DNA from: Strongylocentrotus purpuratus
Taxonomy: Eukaryota > Echinodermata > Echinoidea > Camarodonta > Strongylocentrotidae
Direction: 5' to 3'
DNA: 64,000 bases
NCBI RefSeq assembly: GCF_000002235.5
Contig: NW_022145599.1
Span: 28,067,104 to 28,131,103 of the forward strand
Part shown: positions 12,601 through 27,600 of the stretch, in pieces
How the letters are laid out: every line of letters starts with the position of its first letter
Position numbering within the stretch: the stretch's first letter is position 1
The notes under the pieces: model-generated
Database searches by the model: none
What the model saw: the letters and a program-made list of their open reading frames with translations, nothing else
Told to the model about the DNA's origin: nothing
Program-made: the position numbers and the translations under genes

Positions 12601-15600
12601 AAATATTACTTAAATACAGAGGGTGGAAGAAGAAGGAGAGAAAAGTAGAGAGAGAGAGAGAAAGAGGAATCGCATTTCACTTGCAAGAAGGTGTAAAAAC
12701 CAAAAGATGAATGGAAGACATGGAAGGTATGGACAATAGAAAACAGAAAGGAAAAAGAGAGGGGTAAAGATGAGAAGAGCAGGGAGAGAAACAAAGAGAG
12801 AGAGGGGTGGGCAGAATGGGAAAGGGAGAAATAATTAACAAGAAAGGAAAATGATTACTTTACATATTGAAAATGACCTTTCCAGCTACATTTAATACAT
12901 AAAGGGTATATCAAGTTATATTAAGTTGTGTTATGTGATATTATGTTTGATGAGTGGTCAACAAACTCACAGTTTCCATTTTAACCTACAGGTATTCCTT
13001 TCCATGTCTTTTTTTTCTCTCACTATTCCAGTTACTTGTTTTCATTAGTAGAAGTAGTAGTAGTAGCCAGTGGGAAAAACTACATGCAATTTCCTGCTCA
13101 CAGAAGATCGTTAGGATTAGGTGTTGTATAGGTGCAATTTTCTCACATTGATATGAAAGTATTTTATTGTGTTTTGGTGTTTCAAGACCTTTATTGCTCA
13201 CTGCTCCCAAGTAAAAAATTTTCACTAATAGAAGTAGTAGTAAAACATTTAGTACTATCATCACCATAATAATTTTTCAATGTTGTAGGGTCCATAATAT
13301 GTATCCGTTATTTTTTCATCTTTTTGGGTCATCTTCTTTTTCAAATATGATCCTGATAACTCCCTTCTACATTGATTGTTGGTGTTCAGGTCTCTTTGTG
13401 TGCAATGATGGATTTCATGCAGTCAACCAGTCCTTTCGTTGTGATCTCAGTGTAGATTGTCTGGACTCCAGTGATGAAACAGGCTGTGGTAATTTCATGT
13501 TCATTTCACTTGAATTTCTTTTTTATAGTCTCCGAAATGTTATCTGTCACGGTTATAATTCAACATGCAGGTTTGTTTCTTACAAAGTCCGAATGTAGGC
13601 AAATGCCTATATTTTAATCAAAGATAAAATGATTTACTAGTCAGGGTATCTTCTGTAATGTTAAAAATTAAAATATTTATTTTTGTTGTAATTATTCATG
13701 TAAGCCTCATTTAAATCACTTCAAACTTTATAAGAAGTATAAAAATAACCTTTTAGTCCATTGCTATTCATAGCAGTACCCAAAACATTTGGTTTTAATA
13801 CTTGCATTATGTAGTATTAAAAGAATGATGATCTCTTTTGCACGCAACAGACTGCTTTGTTGGAGTCATCAACCTACAGATTTTCAAATGCCTTTGAAGT
13901 CACCTATTGAAATGTTTGAACATGATGATGACATATTACATTATCTGAACTTGATTAATATAGGCTATACGATAGAGTGTTAGAATAACCGTTGAGATGA
14001 TGATTTTAAAGGGAAATGAAAGAATGGTGATTTCTTAATTTTACACACAACAAACAGCTTTGTGGGAGTCGATTCCTTCTACCAGGAATCCTTGTTACCC
14101 AAGCTTGTTCAGTGTGTATATCTTGATGAATATTACTGAAAGAACGTACTGGTAAATGTCAATTACATTGAAATTGAAATGCTGTCAAATTTGTACAGGT
14201 AAGCCTCTGCAAAGTGTTGATTTCTTGGGTAGGATTCGTGACCACCTTCAATTAAAGAAGCAGGACATTGTGTCTAAAAGTCATTAAATAACCACAGAAC
14301 CAAACAATGTCTCTTATTCTTTCAGTCCACACGCTTTATCTTGGAGACACAAGAGTACTAATCAGTCCTGGTTACAGATCGTACACACGTGCCTTGTGGC
14401 TCTTCAACTCAAGCGCTCCTGCTCTTACTAACTCCATGAAAGTAGCATTCATTATCACTCTCAACTACGGATCTCTTTCTTATGGTGATGTTTTACGGAT
14501 TGGAGCCGGTCTGGTACCCAACAATGATTCTGAGGTCTTCAGTGGAAGCCAGCAATTTCCAAGGGGGGAGCGCATTCTAGCTGCGTCAGAGATGTTCATT
14601 GAATTTACATCAAGTTCATACTACAACTACTACTACTTCCAAATGGAGATATCTTTGGGTTATCTCACAGGTAAACATGACAAATTAAAAAAAACAATCT
14701 TGCTTTAACATGCAGCACATATAAATGTGGCTCACTTTAACCCAGTATTGCAAAATTAGAATAGAGGAACATAAATTGCCTCAAGAATAATTTGTTTGCT
14801 TTTACCATCATGACAAATGATATTGCAAATGTAGCATCGCTGAGGGCACACAAGAAATAACAGTAAAGAGACATTAATAAACAACTCAACCACTGGTAAA
14901 CACCTTCAAGATAATTTGGGGGCCCCAGCTCTTTGAATTTTCTTCAAAATTCATTGTAATTCTTTTCTTTTTTTAAGTCTGTTGAAAAAGTACTGCAATA
15001 AGTCTGTCACATATTTTTTCATGGTCAAATGAAAATGTGTTAGTTACCCTACACCACAAAACCAACCAAGAGTTGCATGGTGTGGTTTTCAATTAGAGGT
15101 TCATAGAGGTGCAATAGGTCGGGATGGTCAAATTTGATTGTCAAGTATGTTGTGAGTATACCTTAATACCGTAATTAACGGTGTATGAACCGCACCTTTT
15201 TGCCGCCGAAAAAAATTCAAAGTCGGGGGTGCGGTTTATGCACGGTACACCAAAAAAAAGTTTCGTTTTATGCCCCTCCACCTGGCGCTATGCCTGGCAA
15301 TGTCTCCCAGCTCTGTAATCGGTGTGTTGACTCACCACTCTGAAACTAGAACAACACTCAAATTTGTTTGTCATCTTGGTGTGAAAGTAATCTCTCTGAT
15401 AGATTTCAATATGTAGTTGATAATAATAATTCCTCCAATTTTTCTTCTATTACACGGCGTACCACAAGGTTCTATCCTAGGTCCTCTACTGTTTTTTAAG
15501 TCGGCAAAAAAAAAGTCGGCAAAAAAAAAAGAGGGGTGCGGTTAATACACGAGGGCAGTTTATACAACGTTAATTACGGTAATAATAATAATAATAGGCA

Positions 15601-18600
15601 ATTCTATAGCAACGTCTATCTAGAAATTCTATTCCGAGGCGCATTTATTATTACCCCTGCTTTACGCCTAGCTGCCGTATACAACGCTCCAGCATTTCAA
15701 GGAATGAATTCCTGCCAGGTAGCCATTTACATCACCTGGGTTGAGTGTGGCAAATGTAGATCAATGTCTTGCCAAAGGACATTAGTGCCACGGCGGGACT
15801 CAAACCGCTGACCTTGTGATGGACAGTCCGGCGACTTATCCACTCGACCACGATACCTTCTACATTAATTCAAAATCTGGAAGCACCAAATAATCTAAAA
15901 GTGGTATTTTGAGCAGTTTTGTGTAGACTTGTCGATGTTTGTCTGATCTTTCTTGTTGTTGTAATAATTGTTTTCATATGACAATGGCTACTGGTATTAT
16001 TTTGATTCCTATAACTTTAAAATGCTCTTGCATTGATACTTGGTCAAAATAAGAACAGCGTGTACTTAATTGGTATGCTATGTTTTAGGACAATTTGATA
16101 ATAGGGAGTTATAATCCTCTTTTTGTCACCTTGCACATTTCTTTGTGGGTCAGCATGCTTGAATATACTACAAATTTTAGTTTTCTCAAATAACATTTTA
16201 TGCTAGAATGGAGACCTCATTGTTTTCACTGGGTTAGGAACATCATATTGGGATGATTTATATATCATTTTAAGCTGAGAATCTCCTCTTTTAGGATCTG
16301 GTCGCTTTTTGATATGTTTTTGTTTCCTGGTCACATTTGGACTTTTAAGGCATACTATCTTAATCTATACGTTTTTCTTCTTTTATTGTAAATTACAGAT
16401 TCTTTCCAATGCAAGACAGGTCCATTGGCAGTCAATGGATCCGCTATATGTGATGTGATACTAGACTGCAGAGACGGTAGTGATGAGGCATCATGCAGTG
16501 AGTAAAAAGAGATGATTTATGTGATGTTATCAGAAATCTTATTTATAAAAATAATCAAATACATGTAGAGATTAGGAAGAAACACATAAAGGATCCCTTT
16601 ACTGTTCATATCGGAACATGATTGTTGATCGAGATGAGATGGAATTTGTACAAGTTTTCTTAATGTTTTTTTTGCTTTTAATAACTTTTGACTTGAAACA
16701 TAAATGTCTGTAGACTGTAACAGGACGTTACGTAGAAAGATATGTATGTGGAATATCGGGCTTGATTCATGTAACTACCTGATATAATAAAATGTTGAAA
16801 AGGTTGAAAGGTTTAAATTACTACCCTTGTTTTTATAATAACAGTGTCTCTCAGGGTGCAGAATTGAACCATTCAGCTTTCAACTCTTACCGGTACCCAT
16901 TATACCCAGAGGTGCACTGTTGCACCCCAGGGTGTTTCTCTTTAAGTTTTAGAAGAAAGTTCACAGTACCACTACCATACTTCCGTTGTGCTTCCTTGGT
17001 ATGCATCGATATATAATTACTTCATAATAACAATTAGTTACATTTATACAGCGCATTCCATGATGTGTGAGAGCATGCCCCTTTTGTCTTGATATTTCAT
17101 GCCTCATTCATCTTTTAAAGTCTAATCTTTCCACAAGAGCAAGTATAGGTAGTTTGAAAACATTTTTAGGTATCACTATGCTTGCCCTTTCTGTGATGTA
17201 AGCTCTATGGCTATATCTAATACGCAAAGTATGGTTTTCAGTGTTCAACCCCGAAATAATTGCTTGAAATATTCACATTGGAACTGTCTCTTAGGGTTGC
17301 TGATGTTCACAATGTAAATTTCATCCTTTAGTGTGACAAGTATTTTATTCATAAAGTGGTTCTTGCCCTTCATAACCCGTTTTGGAATCTATTCCTAAAT
17401 TACTTCCTTGTAATTTTTACTCAAATATTTGTCTGTCTGTATGCGGGGTGGTTGAGGGTGTATGAGTGTTTGTAAAAAAAGCTTAAAATTGATAACATTT
17501 GTTCATTTGGGGTAAATCTTGGATCCATGTATGTTTTCTTTTTTTAACTTTTCCTGGACATTAAATGAATAAATAAATATATTGTTCCACACAGTACATG
17601 AGCTGGACAATGGAGAACATCTTTATCTGTACTCGCCAAATTATCCAAATAGCTACTACGGCAACACCTCCATCCTTTGGCTCTTCCAGGCGAATTCATC
17701 AGCTGGAGGCAACTTCTCTTTCGTTGTGACCATCAACGAGTTGCACCTCGACAGCTATGATACTTTGAAGATAGGACAAGGCCATGATGCCGATGGCTTC
17801 ACTGTAGTCAATTTCACTGGCTTTACATCCCTGGACAACCCATATTTTACCGTCGTTGAAGGAGATGAGCTCTTTATTGAATTTGTGACCGATGACTATT
17901 ACGATTCAGGAGTTTTTAGCATCGATATTGGACTCTACTTGCGAGATGGTACAGTTATTACACAAAATAACACTTTTAATTCTATTTAAAACAAACTTTC
18001 ATATTCCATCTAAGCCAAATTGAGAAAAGATTCTAAGATACAAATAAATGTGCATTGTTTTCTTTCAAGATATTAGGAAGAGGGCTGGTTGCAGCAAGAC
18101 TGCTGTGCACAATACTAATTCAGCTTCAAAATTTCAAGATCATAGCTAATTTCTTGACCACAAAAGGTGCAATTGTTCAACAAAATGTGCCCTACCCCCT
18201 TTGGAGATAACCATGTAATTCACACCAATGTTTTGAAAGAGCCATCTTTTTTGGGGGAAAATTTTATGGCAGCTCTGACAAATTGTAGTGTAAGCACCAT
18301 ATTTTGCCATTATAGCTATGAATAATCAAGTTCATATGATGGAATGGTTTAAGTTGTGTTTTTCTTCAGGTTGATGCATTTGCATGCATTTACCAGTAGT
18401 AAACTTTGAAAAATACTGCCTGTTACGTTACGACTGGATTATAAGTACCAGTATGTTAATAATTTGAATCAAATATATATTAGAAATGCATATATATCTA
18501 CTCGTAGATTGCTGACTGCTGACTTGACTCATTCATATTCTACTAATTCAATTAAACCCGACCTTACGTCTAAAATCATGTTTAACAAAAGGAAAACTTT

Positions 18601-21600
18601 GAAAGCACTCTAAATTTCTTTGTTAAAGGGCGAGTACACTCCAAAAATAACTTTCTTTCAATAGAAGCAGAAAAATCATACAAACCAATAAAAAATTGAG
18701 CAAAATCGGATAACTAATAAGAAAGTTATGAATATTTAATGACATGAAAAACTTTGAAAATCACAAGACAAATTGGCAACTCACTCATGAGTCTGTGACA
18801 TCATTGCCTCACTATTCACTCATTGTTTTCTTTATATTGATAATATAAACTTCCAATTTCCCCCCTAAACTTATTTCCTCACACCAGTGTCCAAGTTATA
18901 ATGATAATAATAAGTTTTTGTGTTGATGAACCAAAATAGAGTAATCAGGAAAAATTTAAATTTTGATAAACTATTTATATAAAAATTCAATGATTATGAA
19001 TATACAATATTCAGAAATTAGTATCAATTTTACAAAGTTCATAAAAGATTTTGTCAAATGTCATGTACGAAATCTGATACAAATCATATTACCTGGTCAA
19101 AGCCATGGGAAAATCAAGTTTTGGGGGATAAAAAGGGAAATTAATGGGATAAAAATATATAAAGCAATTGATAAATCGTGAGGCAATGAGGTCACAAACT
19201 GATAACCAAATTGGCAATATGTGTAGTGATTTTCTAAGTTCCATAGTTTTTCACACTTTAAAAGAAATTCATAACTTTCTTCTTGATTTCTTTGGTTGCT
19301 GGTGGCTCGTCTCTATAATTTATGACCCCCTCCCTCTCTTGAAATCATATTTTGTTCTTAGTTCAAATATATGTTGAAGTCGCATGATCTGTTGAAATCA
19401 AAGTTTTAAATGTTCGAGTATATCGATCCTGCCTAATCTTTGGTTTAAATCAACTTGTCACATTATAAAGTGAGAGATATAGTGAGAGATATATTTCCTC
19501 CTGTTCGTGGGATTGTGTTGATCACCTTTTGGTGTTGTATATGATCAACTGGAGCGTGCCATTCATATTAACTCACTTTGTTCTTCTATCTTGTCCTTTG
19601 TAGGGAAATTTATATGCAATGCTGGCAGTGGCAAAGGTCTCGTTAGCATTAACAAAGTATGTGATGGGAAGGTTGATTGTATTGATGGTACAGACGAGAC
19701 AAATTGTTGTAAGTATTTTATTGTACACGATTCGAAATCTGTTTTAGAAGGAGTTACATTAGAGATAACTCTGTTTGGCTTAGATAAACAACGCTCAAAA
19801 CAGTGGAATCCTCCCTCAAAAGGGTCATACAACCACTACTTTGGAGTCGATTCAAGTGCACAGTATTTTAAAGTGATCTGATACACTCCTTTGATAGTGG
19901 ATTTCCTCTCCTCTGCATTAAAAAAAATATAGAGCAGAAAATGGTACTTCTCATCATTTCATTTACGTTTTACATATATCTTCTGCTTCAGTTCATATTT
20001 TGACACAATTCGTGTTACCATTTTTTTTAAAACGCATTCAATATTAAACCTGATTTGAATAGCACATGTTTATTCTAACAGTGATAAAATAGATTGTCCC
20101 GAGAACTTTCGCTCGAGTTTGATCCCCTTTGTTTTTAAGCCTTCATAAAATGATGATTCAGGACATACAAAATGTGTAACTGAGAATAGGAGAATAACAA
20201 TGCAGTGGATAAATAGGCAAGATATTCTTCACTTACTTTATCTTTCTTGACATTTTCATTAGCTGTCATCCTGGCAACAGACGAAACGGTTTTCCTTGCC
20301 TCCTACACTTATCCTTCTTACGTGAACTATGGAAATGACTACATCTATTCAAGCTGGATCGTTTCATCAGCAGACAGTGCAAATGCTCTGATAGTCCAAG
20401 TTGAATATATTAAACTCTATTTTGGTGACTCACTTATCATACGTAACATTGGTGCAACTACAAGCCGGAGAGAGACCACGTGGTCATTTGCAGATGATAC
20501 AACCTTTACTTGGAGCGATATTGCAGATAAAGTATTCCCAGAGGGAGAACTGTCGGTGGAATTCAAGAGCCTGTATGGCGGAGGTTTTGGTCTCGAAATA
20601 CTTGCACTCCCGCTGGAAGGTATTTATCCCTTTTCTACACGGTGTCTAATTTTGTTTTTAACTGCACCTGATCTATAGACCTAAAGACATGCACTTTTTG
20701 GGTGCAGCTCATAAAATCACTTGCGGACAAAACTGTTCGGGAAATGCTTTTTTAAGAAAAAGATTGGAAGGGCTTCCTTTGCTTTATGCATGTACTTGAA
20801 AGCACCTAATGAGTAGTTGGTCCATGATAGTGCAAATGCTTAATATTTTGGCATAGCCACAGTAAGGTTAAATGCTTTAAATTAACTGTTGAGTTATAGT
20901 CATTGAGGTTGAACACTGAAATTCTCAACGAGCTGGGACCACGGGGAACAAATTTAATTGTTATTTTCTCGTCGGTTATTGGTCTTCTTATTTCAGTTAT
21001 CTTGTAACATCAACTGGTGATTTAATGGCATCCCTTCTCCTAATTTCCAATCTGCTTTGTCCTTATTTGTTTGCTCTTCTCGTGCCTTCTTTTCTTTATC
21101 TGACTATCCTTTTTTTTCTTTATCTGACTATCCTTTTTTTTCTTTATCTGACTATCCTTTTTTTTCTTTATCTGACTATCCTTTTTTTTCTTTATCTGAC
21201 TATCCTTTTTTTTCTTTATCTGACTATCCTTTTTTTCTTTATCTGACTATCCTTTTTTTTCTTTATCTGACTATCCTTTTTTTTTCTTTATCTGACTATC
21301 CTTTTTTTTTTGTCATACTTTTTGCAGTAAACTTGTTTTTTATTTGTTCATGACATTCTCAACACAAGTTTTTTATGGTATTTCCCTCCTTCTGCTTTAA
21401 TAGCATTGTTTGATGGAGTGATCTTTCTTTTACACATTACTGTACTTTGCCAGAAGGAAATAAATGTAAATGTTTTCTTGACAATGCATGCAATGTAACT
21501 TTGTTATGCTTTATTCTTTCTTTAGATATCATAACATGTGATGCTGGAGATAAGATCGCTCCGCCTGGAAACAGATGTGATGGTACTGTGGACTGTACTG

Positions 21601-24600
21601 ACTTACGTGATGAGCTTGATTGCCGTAAGATTTGTTGATTTTTCCATGTCACTTTGGTTTTCCTATGAAAATTATGATAAAGACTAAAGAATGTTTTAAT
21701 TTTGAAACTAATTCGAAACAGGAACTAGGATCGTGTCACAGGAAATGTAAATGTGACCCGGCACCACAAAACCACCAAAAAGTAGCAAAAATTATTTTCC
21801 TGATTTCATCTGATTATGAAAGAAGAAGTTCTCCTCTTTAAAATGGTATATTGCTTGTCCAAATTGAAGCTTCCTAACCCTTTTAATTTAGTGAATGAAA
21901 AGAGCTGGTGAGGGAGGTTACTGGTATTAAATTGTGAGAAAGAGAGCTTTAAAGTTTGGGGCTATTCAAGCATGCGGAGCAAGCAAACCACAGGGAAATC
22001 AATAGAAGGGTGAATCAAAAGGCCATAGCAACCACTATGAAGAGATTTTCAGATTAGGCTAAAATTTGGCCTGATGGTCAAACATAGTCTGTTCATTATG
22101 TTTCTGAGGTTTCAATGTGTGGACTTAAGTCTTTCAAAAGTTATTATGTTGTATGTGTATAGAGTTGTAATTGGACAGATTAAGTGAACTGCAACATAGT
22201 GCCGAGACACCTGCACTAGACAATGCCTATTCATGGTGGACCCAGAGTCTTTTTGTTCCCCCTTACATAACACTGCTTGTCACCTATCTTGTTTTGTATA
22301 CATCTGGGCAATTATTTGTAACCACATTATGAACTTGCTTTATACTTAATTCCCATACTGTTTTCTTTCTCACAGGAGGTTCAAAGTATTTTTACTATGA
22401 CTTGCTCTTTCATTTCCAGTAGCCATCCTGATGATAATTAATGGAAGCAATTCATAAATACCAGCCAGAAAGTGGTATAAAAATAAAGAAAGGCAGGAGA
22501 CACACAGTAAAGACACCAACATAGAATAACGAAAAATAGAAAGAATGAGAGAGAGAGACAGAGAGGGAAAAGAAGGGGGAGAATTATGATAGCTGTAAGC
22601 AAAATGATGATATCAAGAGTGTGAATGTGTGTTTACAATAAGAACTTGATTTCAAAACTCTTATGGGAGAATAAATTTGGAAGCACAGAAATGAAAACAA
22701 AATTATTTAGGGAATGTCACAACTCTTTCTCATCCTGTATCACAAGTTTAAAAATGCAACAACTCTCTCTCATCCTTTATCACAAGTTTGAAAATGCAAC
22801 AACTCTTTCTCATCCTGTATCACAAGTTTAAAAATGCAACAACTCTCTCTCATCCTTTATCACAAGTTTAAACATGCAACAACTCTCTCTCATCCTTTAT
22901 CACAAGTTTAAAAATGCAACAACTCTTTCTCATCCTTTAACACAAGTTTAAAAATGCAACAACTCTTTCTCATCCTTTATCACAAGTTTAAAAATGCAAC
23001 AACTCTTTCTCATCACCTCTCGTTCGTTTACATTAAAGAAGTTTATACTAGAAACATGATTGCATTCATTCAAAATATTATTGTTTTAATCATTCCATGG
23101 AAATATTTCCCAAGTCAAATCCTGAAAATGACCGTGCACTAGTACATTTATCTGAAACAACTTCAAAAGAATAAACAGATATGCATAACATTATCGATAT
23201 CAATAAAAAATAAGTGCATCCTACTAAGTGAAAACTAAACAATTCACCTCAGAATAATATTTCATACTGGTACCAGACCTGGAAAATATGTTTATAAATA
23301 AATTACTGTGTTTATTGCAAAGATACACAAATATTGCTAATTATAATAAAGCAGACATGAGAGTGGTCTAGCATTGCACAGTTATGTATATTAAACAACT
23401 ATCAACGAGATGTCAATTAATATTCCACCAACTCCCATAAAATATTGGTCAAATGTCCAGGGGCTCTTTTCAACTTACACATAAAGACAGTGCACGTGAC
23501 CCTAAGCATCCATGTATTTTAAGCATTGTATCCCACAAATAGATCAATATTTTTCATCACAAGTACAGACATTACCTTCAATGGAAAAGTTTTATAATGA
23601 ACTGAATTTAGATTTGCAAGTCCATCTCAAAGCGATTGAATGTATGTATTGAACAGTGTGCACAAACAAAACAAAACACAATTCAGCTCTCGTAACAGCT
23701 AACAAAAATTAATTCTCCGGAGATGAAGAATCACCATCACTCTCAGTCTCAGCATCTTGCTCTGGAGCGGGACAGACGATGTCGCGGGTAGATGCTGTAC
23801 AGAACTCTCGAATAGTTCTGTGCAGGTAAGTAGCTCGTGCTCTTGTCAGTCCGGGAGGTGATACTGGTTCAGGCAGCTCGCGCGGTGGTTGGTTGGTTGG
23901 TGAACGAAGAAGCTGGATCCTCTTTTCCTCATCGGAAGGCTGCACCTTTACAAAAGCTACACCAGGGTGGTCACGGTGAAACCTGCAGACAAAAATTGAG
24001 AAAGTTGAAAAAAAATAATTACTTTACTGTGAATTCAAACAGATAGAAAAGCTTTAGGTCATGTACAGACACAATAGTGAGTAATAATAGTATGGTATTT
24101 TGGTAATGACAATAAATAAGTAAAGATTTTACTATGTGAATACTTTGGCTGTGAATTAAAAAAAAAAAAATTTGTAGTGCAATTTTTGCATTTATTGTAT
24201 TCTTTTAGAATCTTGACAGAAACGTGAATTGGAGTGTGTGGCAGATTAGCCCTCAACTACTGAAGATATTTAATAAAGTCTACAATAGAGGCATTTTATT
24301 CAAAACATGCTTGTGGTTTAAACATACATTTAAAAAGAAATTTGTTCGTATTGACTGATCTTCTATCTTACCTGATGTGATGGTACTTCTTGATGCCAAC
24401 GAAAGGGAAGAAGAACGGTGCAAGAAAGCTCTGCCAGTCGTAGCTTGGTACGGTAACTGTACCATCCTCCAGTCCCACAAGTCGAGGAATGTTGTGTCCG
24501 TTCACAGAGCTCTCCTCTACAACGTCACTGATGTCCTGCAGGCTGCTGACGAAGGTCCTCTTGTATCGGTGTTTCACAAGGCCAAATGCACGATCGGGTG

Positions 24601-27600
24601 AAAACTTTGTGTGTCCGGATACCATGAAATGAACACCAATCTCGTCGTGCAAACCACACAGAGTTCTCCAGGCGAGATACCACATGAGAAATTTGTTCTT
24701 GTTCTGTCCTCCACAGTTATCACAGTGCAACTGCAGCACTCGCTCACCCCTCCCAAACTGATCAAAGTAGTCGTGAAGATAACTTATTACAGAGTTGGAA
24801 CCTTTGCTTGAAGTCATCCCTTCATCGATGAGGTAGTTAACTTGCTTGTTTGTACCATCACATGTCACTCCAAACAAACCGCATTTCCTTGGGCATAGGA
24901 AATACATGGGGCCAGGCTGATCAGGATCGGTGGGAAAATGCATCTGTTGAGCATAGTCAAAGGAGTAGTGCATTTCCTCCCCATCTCTCCCTTCCTTGAC
25001 GGCAGCTTGGGAGTCAAGAACCATGTCCCGGTATAGGTTCCTCTCAACAGCAACATGGGCAAGGTGTTCTGTCTGGGTCTGGATACGGCCGAGCTTGTCT
25101 TCCTCAGTTAGGTTGGCGCTCTGGTACACTGCAGAGTTGTTCTTCTGGCACTGCCAGCACAGGTCAGTTTTGGGGCGAGATGTGATCACAAAGGGGCAGT
25201 ATCTCCTCCAAACATTAAGAAATGTTGTCTGCTTTGCACTTCTATGAGGAGGAAGTCCTGTAATAAAGGGAGAAAGAGTAGAAAATAAAATTGAGCAAAC
25301 TCGAAACATCAATTTCTTAATACATGTTAAGAAATTTATTACTGAGAACAACTTTTTCATATCAACTGCACATTGCCTACCACTTTAGACAGATGAGTAA
25401 CAGATTTCCCTTGTCTTAATAAATTATTGAAGTGTCCTGCTATCTAGAAGCCCAAATTTTTTATCAAACTTTTGTTGCTGTTATATCATAAAAGGAAATA
25501 CAGGTCTACTTTTCTTTACAATTAAACAATTCAATACTTTTTGCTACATGCTGATTGTTATATTGTTATTATCATAAACAGGAAATATAGGCCTACTTTT
25601 CTTTACAATTATACAATACAATACCTTTTGCCACACGCTGATCATTCTTGGAGGCAAGTTCCGTCTCATAGCACCTCCAGACAGACGCCTTCGTCTGATT
25701 GGTCGGGAGAAGTCTTATACGGGGATCGGAGCTCTTGATGCCACTGATGCGCCCTGGAATGACGAGGCCTTGGGTGTCTGCGAAGTTTGTGATAAACGTC
25801 ACAACTCTGTTGATGTCATCGCTGGTAAGAGCTGCTTTGTTCGCCTTGATGCCACCTGATGCCTTAGATGGAGAGACGACCCCTTTCTGTAGATAGCTTT
25901 TGGTGATATTCCGAAGCTGGGTGTCACCAACACTGTGAGATAAGAGAGGAAAATAAAGAAATTATAAGATTTCATGGTTCAATGAATCAACAACCGCATT
26001 TCATTATCCAGATAACTAATTTTTTAAGATCAAAATAGACAGTTCATTTCATATAAAACAAAACAGAACCACAATTAATGGCAAATCAAATTGATGCTAA
26101 ATCAAAAGGTTTCTATTATTGTAAAATACAGGAAATCAAGTTTGCGGGAATAACTGGGGCAGTAATTAAACCATGTTAAATTTCATAATATCTTTTCTCA
26201 TGCTCTGCCCATTTTATGATTCCTCCAATAAGAAATTAAATGATAATCTACTTCTAGCCAATAGCATTTTAGGTGTAAAAAATCATGTCCAAATGTGCAC
26301 GGCTTGGATACGAACTGGCAAGTCCTTGCAAAGTTTTTTATTAAAAGTAATATTGAATTCAACATTGATTTGTGAAATTTTTGGTTAGTAATCATCTGAG
26401 TAAAGGTGTTGCATATTTAAGCAAAGCATGTTAACAAAAGGCTTCTATTCAACAGAATGCACTTACCTGTGTAGAAACATGAAGGTCTCCCTGCACACAC
26501 GCTTCCCCTCTACCATGTAGCTGACTCTTGCCCTCTGTCTATCCTTTTGTCCGGCTCTCTTAGAGCATTGGGTTGTCTTACCGCACTGGATTGTCGCGCT
26601 CACTCGCCCCATGATAAACATTTTCCTTTCTTCAGTTTTCAACGCTCCGTCCATCATTTGCGCTCTCAGTCGCAGAACAAAAGTGGGATCAAACTGCGTG
26701 ATGCACGATGATGCTCTTGACTTGCAGGTGCACTTTTCAAAGTTCTCTACACGAAGAAGTTCTTCATCGTTTGCTTCCGAAGACCAATCGTCAGTCCCAA
26801 CTCTTTCCAACACTTCTCCAGCCAAATTAGGGACAACAAGCTGAAAATCATCATCTTCACCTTCATCCAGTTCCATATCCTCCTCTCCCTCTTCTCCAAT
26901 GTCCATTTCGTCGTCAGTCTCATCGTATAACATGTCCTCGTCATTATCAGGAATTCCCTCGTCGCTGTCTTGCCCGAAGTGTTCAGTAAGCAAAGCTGTA
27001 AGGTTGGCCTGATCCCCCGCAGCTAGCCCCCGCATCATCGCTTCGTTGACCGCCCGAGCTACCCGGGCATCTCCGTTGGTGCACCCCGTTACCATCCCAC
27101 GGCTCTGCTCACGTACAAAACCTGGCATTGTAACGACGTTGTAGACTTTTTCGCAACTTGTCACTCTCAAATGTATAAAATATAATAATGTTCTTACTCT
27201 TGATCAACAAATTCTGGATATGTGATGTACAATCAAGCTACTCGAAGTCGTTAACGGAGAATATAAGATCAACGCAAATCTGGAACTCGGATGTGAAAGC
27301 GGATACAAACAAAATGGCGCGCCGCACTGATTGCTATAACGGACCAATCACAGCCCGCGCAGCACGACCCGTTAGCAACGACCGACCATTTCCGGACTAC
27401 GATAATTTCGCTCGGGAAAAGTGATCAAATTTTGGAAGAGACCGAAGGCTGTGCGAAAAAAACTGGTCTAGAAAAACCGTTTAAAACACATCTTCTACTA
27501 TGTTTTAGACTTCCAAATTTTGATACTAGGTACAGAAAAGACCACTCTTTCAGAAAATGCAAAAAAAAAAAAAATCTATTTTTTCACCTAAGTTGACATT

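Larger units (their letters stand above)
283..18090 (+). repeat. Tandem segmental duplication: two ~8.6-kb units plus start of a third
   Basis: Unit 1 is 283-8944, unit 2 is 8945-17545, and a third begins at about 17546 and stops matching near 18090. Each full unit carries CUB-LDLa-CUB-LDLa-CUB-LDLa exons plus introns. Units 1 and 2 are about 99% alike up to roughly 7260/15910, but only about 94-95% alike after that. Differences include about 405 extra bases in unit 1 (near 6022-6428) and a 411-bp MITE only in unit 2. Confidence 0.92.

Noticed and set aside
21057..21353. 98-codon frame of repeated FFSLSDYP
   Set aside because: It is produced by the 24-bp tandem repeat; there are no splice or domain features.
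22715..23013. Regular 40-bp repeats resembling a CRISPR array
   Set aside because: Repeats are directly adjacent without unique spacers, in a eukaryotic transposon arm; it is a minisatellite.
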